Assembly (NCBI GenBank): GCA_022575985.1
Contig: JAKSXM010000263.1
Coordinates: forward strand, 12,008,001 to 12,072,000
Source of the DNA: Anagrus nilaparvatae
Lineage: Eukaryota > Arthropoda > Insecta > Hymenoptera > Mymaridae
Direction: 5' to 3'
DNA length: 64,000 nucleotides
The position numbers were made by a program, and so were the translations under genes. Below, piece after piece: positions 1 through 11,350 of the stretch. Under the pieces are notes generated by a model. That model searched no databases. It had not been told where the DNA came from and saw nothing but the letters and a program-made list of their open reading frames with translations. Numbering within the stretch: position 1 is the first letter of the stretch; the number at the start of each line of letters is the position of its first letter.

Positions 1-528
1 AACAGTTGCTCTATATTTTAATACAGTAAATTTTAAAGAACCCTGTATTACTACATTCTGGTAAATTCTATATCGATCGTTAAAGAAACCACCTTGACAA
101 GCATTTCCTTCAGCACTTCCCACGAAATTGAAGTTATGATAAGTGGTACCACAAGCTTCAATTCCTGTAATAGAAAATAATCCTAAATATTTATAAGAAC
201 TATATCTTATTATATTTGTACAAGCTTCATGTTCTATTTCTACAATAAATTCATAAATGAAATTTTCAACTGGTTTAAGATAACTGAACATACCACACTT
301 ATATATAATTATTTTAATTTCTAATTTACATTGGCTAACCATATTATTTTGATAATCAATAACTTGTAATAGTGTGATCATTGTTTCTTTTATATTACGT
401 TCGGCGACATTAGAGTTTCCAACTTCTAAGAGACCAACATTTGTCACGTTAAGAGATTTAGAACCCCAATCATACCAATAAAAGAAAAAGCGTGGCCTGT
501 GATAGAAAAAGATTTGTAATGGATCCAT
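1..528 (-). CDS. Virus-type envelope glycoprotein-like ORF, partial (runs off left edge)
   Basis: On the minus strand an ATG at 528-526 opens a frame that stays open for 176 codons to the window edge, so only the N-terminal part of this copy is visible. What is seen: an aromatic-rich start, a YDWG stretch near residue 19, an NVT glycosylation-type site just after it, and a run of spaced cysteines (CKLEI, YKCGMF, EACTN, EACGT, NACQG), ending in a segment rich in beta-type residues. From family knowledge, this cysteine spacing and the CGMFS and NVVIQGS motifs recall the surface glycoprotein of chuvirus-like negative-strand RNA viruses, copies of which occur in insect genomes and as env genes of some BEL/Pao elements. 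No signal peptide is seen, so the true start may lie further upstream or be lost. A BEL/Pao pol remnant lies 3.3 kb away on the same strand. Family assignment is by eye. Confidence 0.5.
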   Translation of the reverse strand, partial: MDPLQIFFYHRPRFFFYWYDWGSKSLNVTNVGLLEVGNSNVAERNIKETMITLLQVIDYQNNMVSQCKLEIKIIIYKCGMFSYLKPVENFIYEFIVEIEHEACTNIIRYSSYKYLGLFSITGIEACGTTYHNFNFVGSAEGNACQGGFFNDRYRIYQNVVIQGSLKFTVLKYRATV

Positions 529-859
529 ATTTTTATTCTAAAACATAAAGAAAAATATTAATAAAAGATCATTTAGACGGATTTATATGTAAACGTTTTA
601 ATCTATTAGAGTGAACAACTTCAGTAGATTTTTCTTTTGCGTTGATTAGGTTCTCATGGGTTAATTTTTATATATTAATTAATCTTTTTACTAAGTAATT
701 TTGATAGGTGGAAAATTGTTCACCCTAACTGAGATATTCACCTAAGGATACCGGATGAGTCTTGCCAATTTTATTAACTTAAAATGGTATTCACAATGTT
801 TGAAAGGTTCAACCGTGAGTTTATCGCAAGGTATATTGGGGAATAGAAATCACTTGCAA
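529..859. other. Intergenic, no gene recognised
   Basis: AT-rich sequence with no open frame or repeat that I can name. It separates the envelope-like ORF from the minisatellite. Confidence 0.5.
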
Positions 860-1670
860 ATTTTTTGATTTTAACTGCTTAAAAGGGGTGCTTTTATGGG
901 TGCTAATGAATTTAAGGAAATTTTGGGCTAACAAATATAATTTAAATATTTTTGGTTAATCTGCGGCAGTGGAGTAAAAATTTTGAATGATTTGGGAAAA
1001 AATTGGCTTCAAATGGCGCTTTTTATTAGCGCCAATATAAATATGATTTAAAAATTTTAGGTTAATCTGCGGTGATGACGATATAAGTTTGAACAATTTT
1101 TGGCAAAAATTGCTTTTGAGCGCTAATGAATTTAAGGCAACTTTGGGCCAAAAAATATGATTCAAATAAAATTAGTTAATCCGTGGCAGTTTTTAAATTT
1201 TTAAGTATTTTGGCAACAAAAAAAATTGGCTTAAAAGGCTTTTTTTTCTGGGCGCTAATAACTTTAAGCCATTTTGGGCCATAAAAAAAAATATATAATT
1301 TCAATTTTTGGTTGATCTGCGGCAGTGGAGCAAAATTTTTAAGTATTTTGGCAAAAATTGGCCTTAAAAGGCGCTTTTTATGGGCGCTAATGAGTTTAAG
1401 GCAACTTTGGGCCAAAAAATATAATTTCAATATTTTTGGTTAATCTGCCGCAGCGGCGCAAGATTGAATTTTTTTTTTATTGGCTTCAAAGGCGCTTTCT
1501 ATAGACACTAATGAATTTAAGGCAACTTTGAACAAAAATGTGATTCAAATATTATTGGTTAATCTGCAGTAGCGGCGCAAGATTTTTAAGTATTTTGGCG
1601 GAAGTTAGCTTTAAAAGGCCCTTTTTATGAGTGCTTATGAATTTAAAGTAGTTTTGGGCCAATCGAATGT
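860..1670. repeat. Minisatellite, diverged units of about 105-140 bp
   Basis: A recurring phrase (TTAATCTGCGGCAG and variants) starts near 957, 1063, 1176, 1313, 1439 and 1559. It is followed each time by a tract like AAGTATTTTGGCAAAAATTGG and then by a GGCGCTTTTTATGGGCGCTAA-like tract. Six full or partial units, all diverged. The short minus-strand frames across 956-1430 are by-products of the repeat and not genes. Confidence 0.75.
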
Positions 1671-2715
1671 TAATTAAATTACATGAATTAAAGCTATTGT
1701 TAACTTTGTAAGAAATAATTCATAATTTTTTATTTTAAAATCTCACTTCGATCGTTTTTATAATTGCTTTTAATTAAGCAATTATATTTTCATAAAAATA
1801 TTTTTAAAATCTCACTTGCGAGTTTTTTTTCTAGCTGATAATAAAAATTTTATTAATATATTAATATATTATTAAAAAAAAATATATAATATTTAAAATT
1901 AGATATTATAGTTTATAGATAAAACAAACATAGATTTAGAATAAAATAATTTGTTTATTATTTACCTTGATTAATACTTTGAACAGAGATAGATATACAA
2001 TAATTCACTTAAAACTCCTGGATTGCACTTAAAACTGAATGAATATAATGTAAATACTAGATAAAGAGAGAGAGAGAGTTTAAAAGAATGAGCGACGTTA
2101 AGTCCTACTTAACAAAGATGCTCGATAAAATAGATTAAAAGAGAGCGATGTTAAGACGTACTTAATTGGAAGCTCGAAAAATGTAGACTACTATAATGAA
2201 CCCTTAAGGGGTTTTATGTAGAATTGGTTGTTCTATTTTTGGGTCCCAGTTTAATCCTAATTTATGACCTGTCTAAATATTTAAAAATAGATTAAGTCTT
2301 TTTCGTAGATAATTAAAAATAGACTAAGTCTTGTTTATGACCTGTCAAAATATTTAAAAATAGACTAAGTCTTATTTACGAGTTCGAATTCCACAAAAAG
2401 ATAGGTCAAGGACTAATTTAATATTACGCGTAGAAACCCAAAAATTGATATTTAGAAGTAGCATTAAAAAAAAAATTTATATGTGATTGAGACGTGACAA
2501 AAGAATTTAAAAAAAAATAATAATAAAAAAATTTTTTTTTAAATACTGAAATAATAAAAAAATTCTGAACTTTTAGTTAACATGTTAAAAAAAAAATATA
2601 TATTTAGAAAGATTATATTTAAAAATACAAGGCAAAATTTACCTTATTAAAAAATAATAGTAAAAGTCTATAAAACAATTCATATTAGATATAAAAATAT
2701 AAATCAAAACTATTA
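1671..2715. other. AT-rich intergenic with a short local tandem repeat
   Basis: No gene is seen. A phrase around AAAAATAGACTAAGTCTT recurs three times between 2262 and 2375 with irregular spacing. A GA-rich microsatellite sits at about 2065-2080. The rest is homopolymer-rich AT sequence. Confidence 0.5.
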
Positions 2716-3082
2716 GGACGCACTCATGTCACCGATTCAGCTTAAATTTAAGGGTATATAGTTTTATATTTTGAAAATCAGCTTTTTTAATAAATTTTAC
2801 GTTTATCCAAAAAGAATTGATGCCTTGGAATCAGCTTAAATTTTTTTTACTTAGTGTAGAACTTTTACCGGTTCAAATATGACCAGTAAGATGAAATTTG
2901 AAGTAAATTGAAAGGAATGAAGTAATTTTGAAAATTGGTTAAATCAGGCAATTTTTGGATCTTTAAATGGCCATATTTCGGCCCCATGACGTGCTAGAGG
3001 GCTTAAAATTTGGCTGAGTGACTTTTTTATTACTCTAAATTATACACTAAAATTTGAGCTTAATCAATGACATGAGTGTGCC
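2716..3082. mobile_element. MITE-like element with ~36-bp terminal inverted repeats
   Basis: The left end (GGACGCACTCATGTCA at 2716) and the reverse complement of the right end (GGCACACTCATGTCA, ending at 3082) match over about 36 bp with a few mismatches, continuing into GATT.AGCT.AAATTT. There is no coding capacity in 367 bp. No clear target duplication is visible, so the superfamily is undetermined. Confidence 0.6.
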
Positions 3083-3735
3083 ATAATCTGTATGAAAAGT
3101 ACTGGAACTAACCATAAATAAATTATTTTATAAATTAATAAAATATGATTAAAAAAATTAAAAAATAAAAACTAAACATTTCATATTATATAGAAATATA
3201 AAATAAATTCTTTTTAATGATTCACAGATAAAATTAAAGTGCATAAATTTAAATTTTTAACAATAGCTTTAGAATTTGAAATATGTTTAAAAAAGAAATT
3301 TTAGCATATATTTTGTTTATAAATAAGATTTATAGATTGGTTTTGCTAAATAATTGGTAAACCAATTTTTCTGAAGGGTGGAAATGTAAAGAGAATACCT
3401 TATCATTATTCTCTTTATTAATATTTTGTATTACTCATTTATTTACTTAAACATTGACTTTAGTAAGTTGTAATATAAAATAAATAAAACATGTATAGAT
3501 TGTAACAGCTTGGATATAATTGACTAATTTAGTATTAGTTCAGGTATATAGAGAAACAGACAGGATTTTCGTTTCACATAACTTTAGGTAAATATAATTA
3601 TTTAAAAATATGATTTTGTCATTTATAAATTTATAATAAATAAATCCTCGTAATTTTTGAGCAATACAATAGGTTATTTATTTCTTTCACTTCGATATAA
3701 AAAGATACCATTAAATATATTTTAATATAATATAT
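3083..3735. other. AT-rich intergenic
   Basis: No gene, RNA or clear repeat recognised. Confidence 0.5.
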
Positions 3736-3815
3736 TTGGAAATTTATTTGTCTGTTTGTCTGCCTGTTTGTACCCTAATGACTCAAGAACCGCTTAACCA
3801 ATTAGCATGAAACCT
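3736..3815. repeat. Fragment of an interspersed repeat end, also found at 7005-7090
   Basis: The stretch with TGTCTGTTTGTACCC, CTAATGACTCAA, AACCGC and GCATGAAAC is repeated at 7005-7090 with few differences, again after an ATATAT tract. Here it abuts the truncated 3' side of the BEL/Pao integrase, so it is probably the edge of a later insertion or recombination. Confidence 0.6.
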
Positions 3816-5112
3816 TGAGTTGACAGCGATGATACCACTTTTAAATGAACTGCTTTTGTTACTAAACATACAAAAAGACAAATATAACCTTTTGTTGTTT
3901 TTATACCTCTTTCTGTGGAAGCTTTTAGCAAAAATGGACCCGCGCAGTCCACACCTGTTATTAGAAAAGGTTTTTCAGGTTTTAGTCTCACACTTGGATT
4001 TGTCCCATTAATTGTTGAGCTGGTCTCGCATGATATCTCGTACATAAAACGCAATTTCTCAGTACAGATCTAATAAAACTTTTACCATGTAAAATCCAAA
4101 AACGTTGTAAGAGATTATATCTTGTTGACTCTTGACCCGCATGTAAGGACTTAAAATGAGCATGGCGAACAAGTAATTTTGAAAACATCGTATTTTTTGC
4201 AATAATAAATGGATGTTTTTCATTAAACTATAAAACAGATTTTCCAACACGACCTCCTACCCTAATACAATCTTCCTCATCCATGAATGGCTTAAATGAT
4301 ATTAAAGGAGAGGAATTTGGAATACGTTTACCTTTTTCTAATTTTTCATATTCTACTAGAAAAGAAGTTTTTTGAGAACATTTGAAACATATTGATTTTT
4401 CTAGTTCTTCTGGAATTAAAAGATCTGATCTTACTTTTTCTTTGAATTTAATTAATCTTAAACATAAGCAGTTACTTTTAAAAGCGTGTTCAAATTAGAG
4501 AATTTACTAAATATAGAGTATTCTTCTAAAGTATTCGAAACATTAATGATCGCTTTTTTAGTTTTTTCTTTATTTTTGATTTTTGCTTCATCAGCTTTTT
4601 CTTTTTCAATAGGCCAGTCATTTGATGATTGTTCTAAACATGATGATCCCTGCCACCACAAAGAAAAGTTTTTTAATTCTGAAGCTAAAATACCCTGAGA
4701 TGCTATGTCTACAGGATTATTTTTGTACGAACATAACGCCAATTCATTTCAATTTTTGCATTTTGAATCTCGGCTACTTCATGAGCTACAAAAGGTTTCC
4801 ATTTACTCATATCCATATATGAGTTTAGCCAAGTTAGAACTACAGAAGAATTTTTATTTTTAAGTTTTAGTTGAGGTATCATTTTATTTATTAATTTAAC
4901 TAAAAGTTCAACAGCACAAAGTTCTAACCGAGGTATTGACTATTTTTTAATTGGTGCTACCTTTGTTTTTGATACAAGTAACGATGAAACCCTTTTTTGA
5001 CCGTTCACAGAAACTACATAGATAGCAGCTGCATAAGCCCTTTCTGAGGCATCTGAAAAGCTATGAAATTCCAAAGATGAATTTTGGTTCTTTAAATATT
5101 TGACTAAAATAT
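3794..5112 (-). pseudogene. BEL/Pao retrotransposon pol remnant (RNase H, connection, integrase)
   Basis: Reading leftward, three blocks in the order of a Pao-type pol can be translated. First is an RNase H-like segment near 5075-4840 (motif FHSFSDASERAYAAAIYVV, then IPRLELCAVELLVKLI). It has an in-frame TAG at 4942-4940. Second is the segment ending in NPVDIASQGI and LWWQGSSCL (4742-4458). Third is the integrase: an H2C2-type zinc-binding region (HAGQEST, LLQRFWILHGK, CVLCTRYHARPAQQLMG; 4188-3990) and the core beginning GVDCAGPFLLK with YICLFVCLVTKAVHL (3960-3800). The blocks lie in different frames and the integrase C-terminus is missing. Reverse transcriptase, protease, gag and LTRs are absent here. 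It is a dead copy. Gag, protease and early pol pieces of a related element lie at 34794-35215 and 43548-44060 but belong to another insertion. Confidence 0.85.
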
Positions 5113-5130
5113 GCTTTAGTCATTAATTCT

Positions 5131-6267
5131 ATATTTTAATTTTTTTTTTTGGACTTTGAACTCATTTTAGTTAAGTATTGGCTTATTAAAATATAAATTT
5201 TGGGTATTACCAGATGTTAACGTGGGTAATAAAAGGATGATGGATAATTATAATAAACTATTAATACAACTTAATTTGTTAGACATATATGTTTATTTAA
5301 TTAATAATGCGTAAAGCATAATATATCTTTCTACAGCGGAAGTCGTTACCGCACTAACGAGCGGATCGACTACCCAAATGTGTAAAGCTAGGTGAGCGCA
5401 TACGCACACACATATATATACAACTATATAAATATATATATAAAACATATATTACATGTAACACAATATTACCACCCACCCATTTTAATGAAATTAAAAT
5501 GCCAAAAAAGACTGAGTGTTATAATGGGGTGATGGCAATGTAGCATACATGCAATGCAATGAAAAATTTATATTAATTTGTTTTTAAAAAATTTAAAATT
5601 ATTTATTTATAATTATAAAAAAAATTTTTATAGAAAAAATTTATAATTATTTGAAAACAATATCTCTCAATATCTTTCACAACAAAAAATATAAAATGCT
5701 AAATTTAATACATTTTTTTGTTTTTCAAATAAAAAATTATCATCTAATAATATAATAAAGTTATCATACTATATTAGTTTAATTAAAATTAATTAAAACT
5801 AATTTAATTAAAACTAATTTACTACAAATTAGTTTCTTTTTCTTTATCCATTCTAAAAAAATTTATAATTATTTTAGAAATAAAAAACAATCAACATTAT
5901 TTACAAAATACAAAAGTTAACAATTACAATCATATAAATTTTTACAAATAATATTATTTTATTTAATTTAAATCTTGAATTTATAACCTGGTTCTGAATT
6001 TTACCACAACATACCAGAACACCAAGACTACCATAAATCCCAATGTCCATAATTAAACCATCATAAAGATGACATAATATCATTGGAACTTCTACTAATT
6101 AAGGATTTTATTAACCAATCTAGAGCAAATTACTTTAAATTTCAATATAGTCAGCACAATATGATGTAATTATAATATCAATTTATCCCTCCCCAACCAA
6201 TAAAATAAAAATATTTTTATGTTACAATATTTTACTCAAGTGAGCTCAAAGTCCAAAATGAAAATAT
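5131..6267. mobile_element. Candidate non-autonomous element with ~45-bp inverted ends
   Basis: The left end at 5131 (ATATTTTAAT, GGACTTTGAACTCA, TTTTAGTTAAGTATTG) matches the reverse complement of 6225-6267 (ATATTTTCATTTT, GGACTTTGAGCTCA, CTTGAGTAAAATATTG). The interior is very AT-rich, with a (CA/TA)-rich microsatellite at about 5398-5455 and no coding frame. It directly follows the upstream break of the BEL/Pao remnant. The target duplication is unclear. Confidence 0.45.
5398..5455. repeat. CA/TA-rich microsatellite
   Basis: Alternating CACACACATATATATA-type sequence followed by TATATAAAACATAT. Confidence 0.6.
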
Positions 6268-6344
6268 ACACAATTAATTAATTTTGTTTAACCTTTTATT
6301 TGATCATAAATTTAATTTTTTATCGTTCGTTATATTTTAATAAT

Positions 6345-6676
6345 TATTAATTAATGAAATTGGTCTTTACGAACAAAGGATGTTAATAATTTTACTACTA
6401 AGCGTGGTATACATTTAAATACTCAACATAGTGAATATCAATAACATTCTTATAGAAAATTATTGAAAAATTTTTTTATAAATTTTCTAATAATTTTTTG
6501 CATCTAAATATTGTGTTATGATGTTATAAACACAAATTAAGCGAAAAAAGTGGTTTCAATAAATATTTCTCAAATTGAAAAAAATGCCAGAGCCGGTGGG
6601 ATTTAAATGTATACCACGTTTAGTAGTAAAATTATTAACATCTTTTGTTCGTAAAGACCAATTTCATTAATTAATA
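6345..6676. mobile_element. MITE with 76-bp near-perfect inverted repeats
   Basis: Positions 6345-6420 are mirrored by 6601-6676 with only two mismatches seen. The ends start TATTAATTAATGAAATTGG and the inner ends stop at ATTTAAAT. The spacer is 180 bp and non-coding. Because the outermost bases are themselves TTAATTAA-like, the exact target duplication (TA, TTAA or similar) cannot be fixed. Confidence 0.8.
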
Positions 6677-6744
6677 TGTATTTCCCATTATCTTACATTA
6701 ATTTTCAAAATCCGAAGCATTATGATGATATTACACTTCACCTA

Positions 6745-6965
6745 TGCTGCTCTAAATAGTTTGAAGATGTTTTTATAATTGTAAATTTGTAATGAAATAT
6801 GGTTTTATTAAGCAACAGAAAAAAATTTAAATAGGGGTGGGGGGTGGAACCTGATCTAAAAAATCTGAAGATGTTTGCATAATTATAAATTTGCTGTGAA
6901 AAAATGATTTTTTGAAGCAACAGAAACAGAAGTAAACACGACACAGAAGGGCAGAGGCTCTCCTC
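6745..6965. repeat. Tandem pair of ~105-bp units
   Basis: The unit GAAGATGTTTTTATAATT..AAATTTG.....AAGCAACAGAAA occurs at about 6761 and again at about 6863, diverged. No gene. Confidence 0.5.
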
Positions 6966-7004
6966 CAATTTTTGCTAATATAAATATATATCTGAATATA
7001 TACT

Positions 7005-8860
7005 ATATATTTTTGAAAGTTTATTTATTTATGTCTGTCTGTTTGTACCCTAATGACTCAATAACCGCCAAACCAGTTGGCATAAAACCAGTGTCAAAAT
7101 AAAGAAAAAAAGCAGGTGACATGGGCTATAGATTTTTTGCTCAGCTATCGTAGTTTTTGAGATATTTAATTTTTAGCGTTTTTAAAATTGATAAAATTTT
7201 TAAAAATTTAAAAAAAAAATTGAAATATCTCGAGACTGCTGAAAAATTTTACTTTGTACTTTGTAGTGTTTGATTCAGCACCAATTCTTACGGATTATCT
7301 TAAATTTTTTTTCAAAGCGGAGGTATCTTTAAAATTTTATAAAATATTTTTGAAGCTGTTAAAAAATTTTTGGTTTATTTTGGTTCCTCATAGAGGAACC
7401 ATTGTGTTAGGTCAAATTTTGTTTTCTGATTTTTTAGCATATAAGCACGTTTTGGGACCCCAGCAAGCTAAAAAATTGGTTTTTAAAAAAAGTCTGTATG
7501 TGTGCGCGTGTGTGTGTGTACGTACGTATGTACGTACGTATGTAATCGGTGATATTTCACAAACATTATGGAATTAAGACCTAATTTTTTTTTCAAAAAT
7601 TTTTTCACCAAAAAAGCTCGAGGTACTTTTTTTTTTTTTAATTTGGATGTAATACCTCATTTCTTTCCATGAAAGTACTTATATTTGAAAGTATGGTTTT
7701 CACATGATATCTCGAATCGGATACTTAATTTTCTGAAAATTTTTTTCCTAAAATTTTATTCACAAAAAAATACAAAAAATACCAATTTTTTTTTTCTTTT
7801 TGGACGTAGTACCTAATTTATTTCCATGGAAGTACTAGTTTTAGAAATATCGTTTATAGTAATTTTTGGGACCTAATACTTAATTTTTTTTTAATTTTTT
7901 TCTCAAAATTTATGTCGCCAAAAAATACAAAAAACGCCAAAATTTTTTTTATTTTAGGACATAATACTTAATTTTTTCCTATGAAAGTACGAATATCTAG
8001 AATTGTCGTTTGTAAAGGATTTCTCCATCTGATACATAATTTTTCGAAATTTTTTGTTTTTAATTTTTTACATAAAATAATTAAAAAATTACCTTAATTT
8101 TTTTTCTTTTTGGACGTAGTACCTCATTTTTTTCCATGAAAGTACTGATATCTAGAAGTATCGTTTTTACTCGATATCTCGAATCTTATAATTTATTTAA
8201 TGAAAATTTTTTTCTCAAAATTTTTTTCACCAAAAAATATAAAAAATACCAATTATTTTTTTCTTTATTGACGCAGTACTTAATTTATTTCTGTGGAAGT
8301 ACTAGTTTTAGAAATATCCTTTATAGTAATTTTTTGGACCTGATACTTAATTTTTTCAAAATTTTTTTCTCAAAATTTTTGTCGACAAAAAATACAAAAA
8401 ACACCAAAATTTTTCTTATTTTAGGACGTAATACTTAATTTTTTCCTATGAAAGTACGAATATCTAGAATTATCATTTGTAAAGGATTTCTCCATCTGAT
8501 ACGTAATTTTTCGAAATTTTTTTTCTAAATTTTTTACATAAAATAATTAAAAAAATACCATAATATTTTTTCTTTTTGGACGTAGTAGAGGTACTACTCC
8601 TCATTTTTTTTCATGAAAGTACTAATATGTAGAATTATCTTTTTAACTGGATATCAACAATCTGATAGCTAATTTTTTTTCCAAATTTTGTTTTAAAATT
8701 TTTTACATAAAATAATAAAAACATTAGAAAAAAACAATAATTTTTTTTTTTAGTACTTAATTTCTCCCTATAAAAGTACAATAAAAGGTATTAAACCTTC
8801 CTATAAAAGTAAATACCATTCCAAACATTACCTGGACCCCTTGGGAACTTTATTTGTATT
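7005..8860. repeat. Interspersed repeat element with internal ~155-bp tandem array (copy A)
   Basis: The stretch from GTTAGGTCAAATTTT (near 7408) to GAACTTTATTTG (near 8855) has a second copy spanning 16600-22870. Both begin with CATATAAGCACGTTTTG and GACCCCAG and end with ATTACCTGGACCCCTTGGG. Inside, the phrase GTAGTACCTCATTT...CCATGAAAGTAC recurs near 7652, 7805, 7962, 8117, 8272, 8424 and 8598, giving a ~155-bp unit. Units 1, 4 and 7, units 2 and 5, and units 3 and 6 resemble each other most, a three-unit higher order. The plus-strand frames here are by-products of the repeat. Confidence 0.7.
7498..7545. repeat. TG/ACGT microsatellite
   Basis: TGTGTGCGCGTGTGTGTG followed by ACGTACGTATG repeats. 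The second copy of the repeat has pure (TG)n at the same place (16688-16717). Confidence 0.85.
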
Positions 8861-9165
8861 TATCGTCCATATTTATTTAAATTAAGATTTTTATATTTTG
8901 TAAACAAGCTTGTGCAGAACGCTTGCACAGGATTTTTCGATGCCGGTATAGTTTTAAAAACAAAATAATTTTGTAAATTTTACAAGTATGAGGTTAGTTA
9001 TGGTGATATTTACATAATTTATTTAAGTAATGTAATCATGAACATCGATTTCGGTTATGTTTAAAAGTTATTTTTTTCTTAGTAGTTGCAAAAGATTCAT
9101 ATTTCTATTTCTATTATTTTTACTTTTGTTTCCGCTTTAATTACTTTATAATAATGAAAATAATT
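8861..9165. other. Intergenic between repeat copy A and the Helitron-type element
   Basis: No gene recognised. AT-rich. Confidence 0.5.
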
Positions 9166-9924
9166 AGACTGTGCTTCGTAAAGTCTATACCCGCGACAAA
9201 ATTTTGCTCTTGTGAGCACTCGTTAAGGTCACTCCGATTAGGTTCAAAATTTATATATAAGTTAGATATAAGAGCAACATGAACTGTATTGATTTTGAGC
9301 TAAATCGAAAATAAAGTACCGAAATTATTATCAATTTACGGGAATAACAGCGTTAAAAACACAAAATGTCGATTATAAGACATAAAACATGATAAAATAA
9401 GCACTTTCAGGATGAAAATAATCATTCCAGGTAGTAGCGGATACCCTGGAGGTATAATTTTTCATTTTCCACACAAATATATTTTCCGATTTTCCAAGAT
9501 GGTGACTTGATAAATTTGAAAAAATGAACTTTTAACTTTACAAGAGGGTTTTTTAGGGCAAAATAACGAATATTCGGTGGAAAATATTCAGTTTTTTAAC
9601 CTAAAAAATTTTCCGATTTCCCAAGATGGCGGACCAAAAAACTTGAAAAAATGAATTTTTGACATAAAACATGATAAAATAAGGACTTTTAAGATGAAAA
9701 TAGCACTTATTTGGCTAAAAATTAATAACATTTATTACAAAACTATAGAAATAGACGAAGAAGTTTTACGAATCTTACCAAATAATGGTAATATAATAAA
9801 CTAGATAGAAAATTTGAATATAAATGACAATAATCTGAATACTGAATATTCTGAAGTGAACCAAACAAACACCGAAATAAATTTAACAGAACCCAACATT
9901 CCTAATATCACAATAACTAATTAA

Positions 9925-11350
9925 AATAAAACAATTAACTCTGAATTACATCTCGATTACCCATCATTAGAAAATGAACCAATTTATGAATTTACTTCAG
10001 AAGGATACATAACTTGTGCATTTCCACATTTATTTCCAAGAGGAGTTGCTGATTTCTTACAAGCACGTGAAATACGTGTTACTTTAGATCAATATTTTAA
10101 ACACCTTATGAAATATAAAGATCAGAGATTTGCAAAAGATCCTAGATTTCGATTTTTTGCAATAAACACCACAATGCGTCATGGTTTATTACAAAAAGCA
10201 GGAGTTTATGTAAGAAAATCAAAGTTAGAAGACATGACAATTAATGAATTAAAAACTAAATTAATAAACGATAAAATTTTTGGAAACATATAATGGTTTA
10301 CGCAGCAAAAGTAAGATCTACAAACAGCTATTGGTATCAACGAAGTGATGAACTATTAACCATGGTTAAACAAATTAAAAAAACTACAATTTTTTTTCCT
10401 TAAGTGCAGCAGATCATCAATGGAATTCATTGTTTAAATTACTATGTCCCGATACAGATCCAATTACTATTGATGATCAACAACGTAAGAAATTAATTCA
10501 ATAAAATCCATTAATTGTCAGCTATTTTTTTAAAGAAAGAGTTAATAATTTTATGAAATATGTAATAAAACCATTATTTGAAGTATCCGACTTCTGGTAT
10601 CGTTGGGAATGGCAATTTAGAGGATCACCACATATTCATGGAATTTTATGGTTAACAAACGCGCCATTATTTAATAATAAAATTCTAACACCAGAAGAAA
10701 GAGAAAAACTTTGCAGTTACTTCGATGATTTTTGTTTTGCAATAAATCCTAAACATGATGTAGGAATTAATCATCCTGCACGTCAAAATTTTTCTGACAT
10801 TCCAACAGATAATCTGGAAAATGATTTAATTTATTTATTAAATAGATTACAACGTCATACGATGCATGGTAAACACTGTATGAGATACAAATATAAAAGC
10901 ACAATTTTAGCATGCCGTTTTAATTTCCCTCTACAAGAAAGAAAAGAAAGCATTATTGATGATTCAGATGGATATTTACGTTATCATCCTAAACGTAATG
11001 ATCCACTCATACAAAGATACAATCCAATTATAACATCTATTTGGAGAGCAAATACTGATTTTTTGCCGATTGCATCAGAAGAATCTATTTATTATTATAT
11101 TGCTAAATATGCATCCAAAAGTGAAAAAATCTCAAATGATTTACAATAGTGTTTACAGGATATTTGTGCATCCATGTCAGATTCACTATTAGCAAAAGCA
11201 GCAATTCAAAAATTATTCATTTCTACATTACATGAAAGAGACTACAGTGCTCAAGAAGTAGTACATTTGATAATGAGTTGGCCTCTATATCACAGTTCAC
11301 GGAGTTACGACAATTTAGTAATTCAAGATGACGATTGGATACAATTAAAG
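9925..11350 (+). pseudogene. Helitron Rep/HUH endonuclease part, broken
   Basis: This part corresponds to the rolling-circle replication initiator of Helitrons, which nicks and joins DNA strands during transposition. Visible pieces: the N-terminal Helitron domain (AFPHLFPRGVADF, then FRFFAINTTMRHG, 10010-10180), the segment with LSAADHQWNSLFKLL (near 10400), and the two-histidine metal motif in SPHIHGILWL (about 10626-10655). The tyrosine motif YYYIAKYASKSEK, the likely catalytic tyrosine region, is at about 11090-11128. The frame is broken near 10293 (stop, then shift), by TAA at 10502-10504 and by an in-frame TAG at 11147-11149. Beyond that the same frame resumes (AKAAIQKLFISTLHERDYSAQEV) and runs to a good splice donor at 11351. 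The copy is inactive as it stands. Confidence 0.85.

Noticed and set aside
956..1430. Two minus-strand frames of 69 and 84 codons
   Set aside because: They translate successive units of the minisatellite and resemble each other for that reason. No domain is visible.
4458..4822. Plus-strand frames of 66-70 codons across the Pao remnant
   Set aside because: The minus strand carries recognisable Pao motifs over the same span.
7254..8438. Plus-strand frames of 100-107 codons
   Set aside because: They are phenylalanine- and lysine-rich translations of the 155-bp AT-rich repeat.
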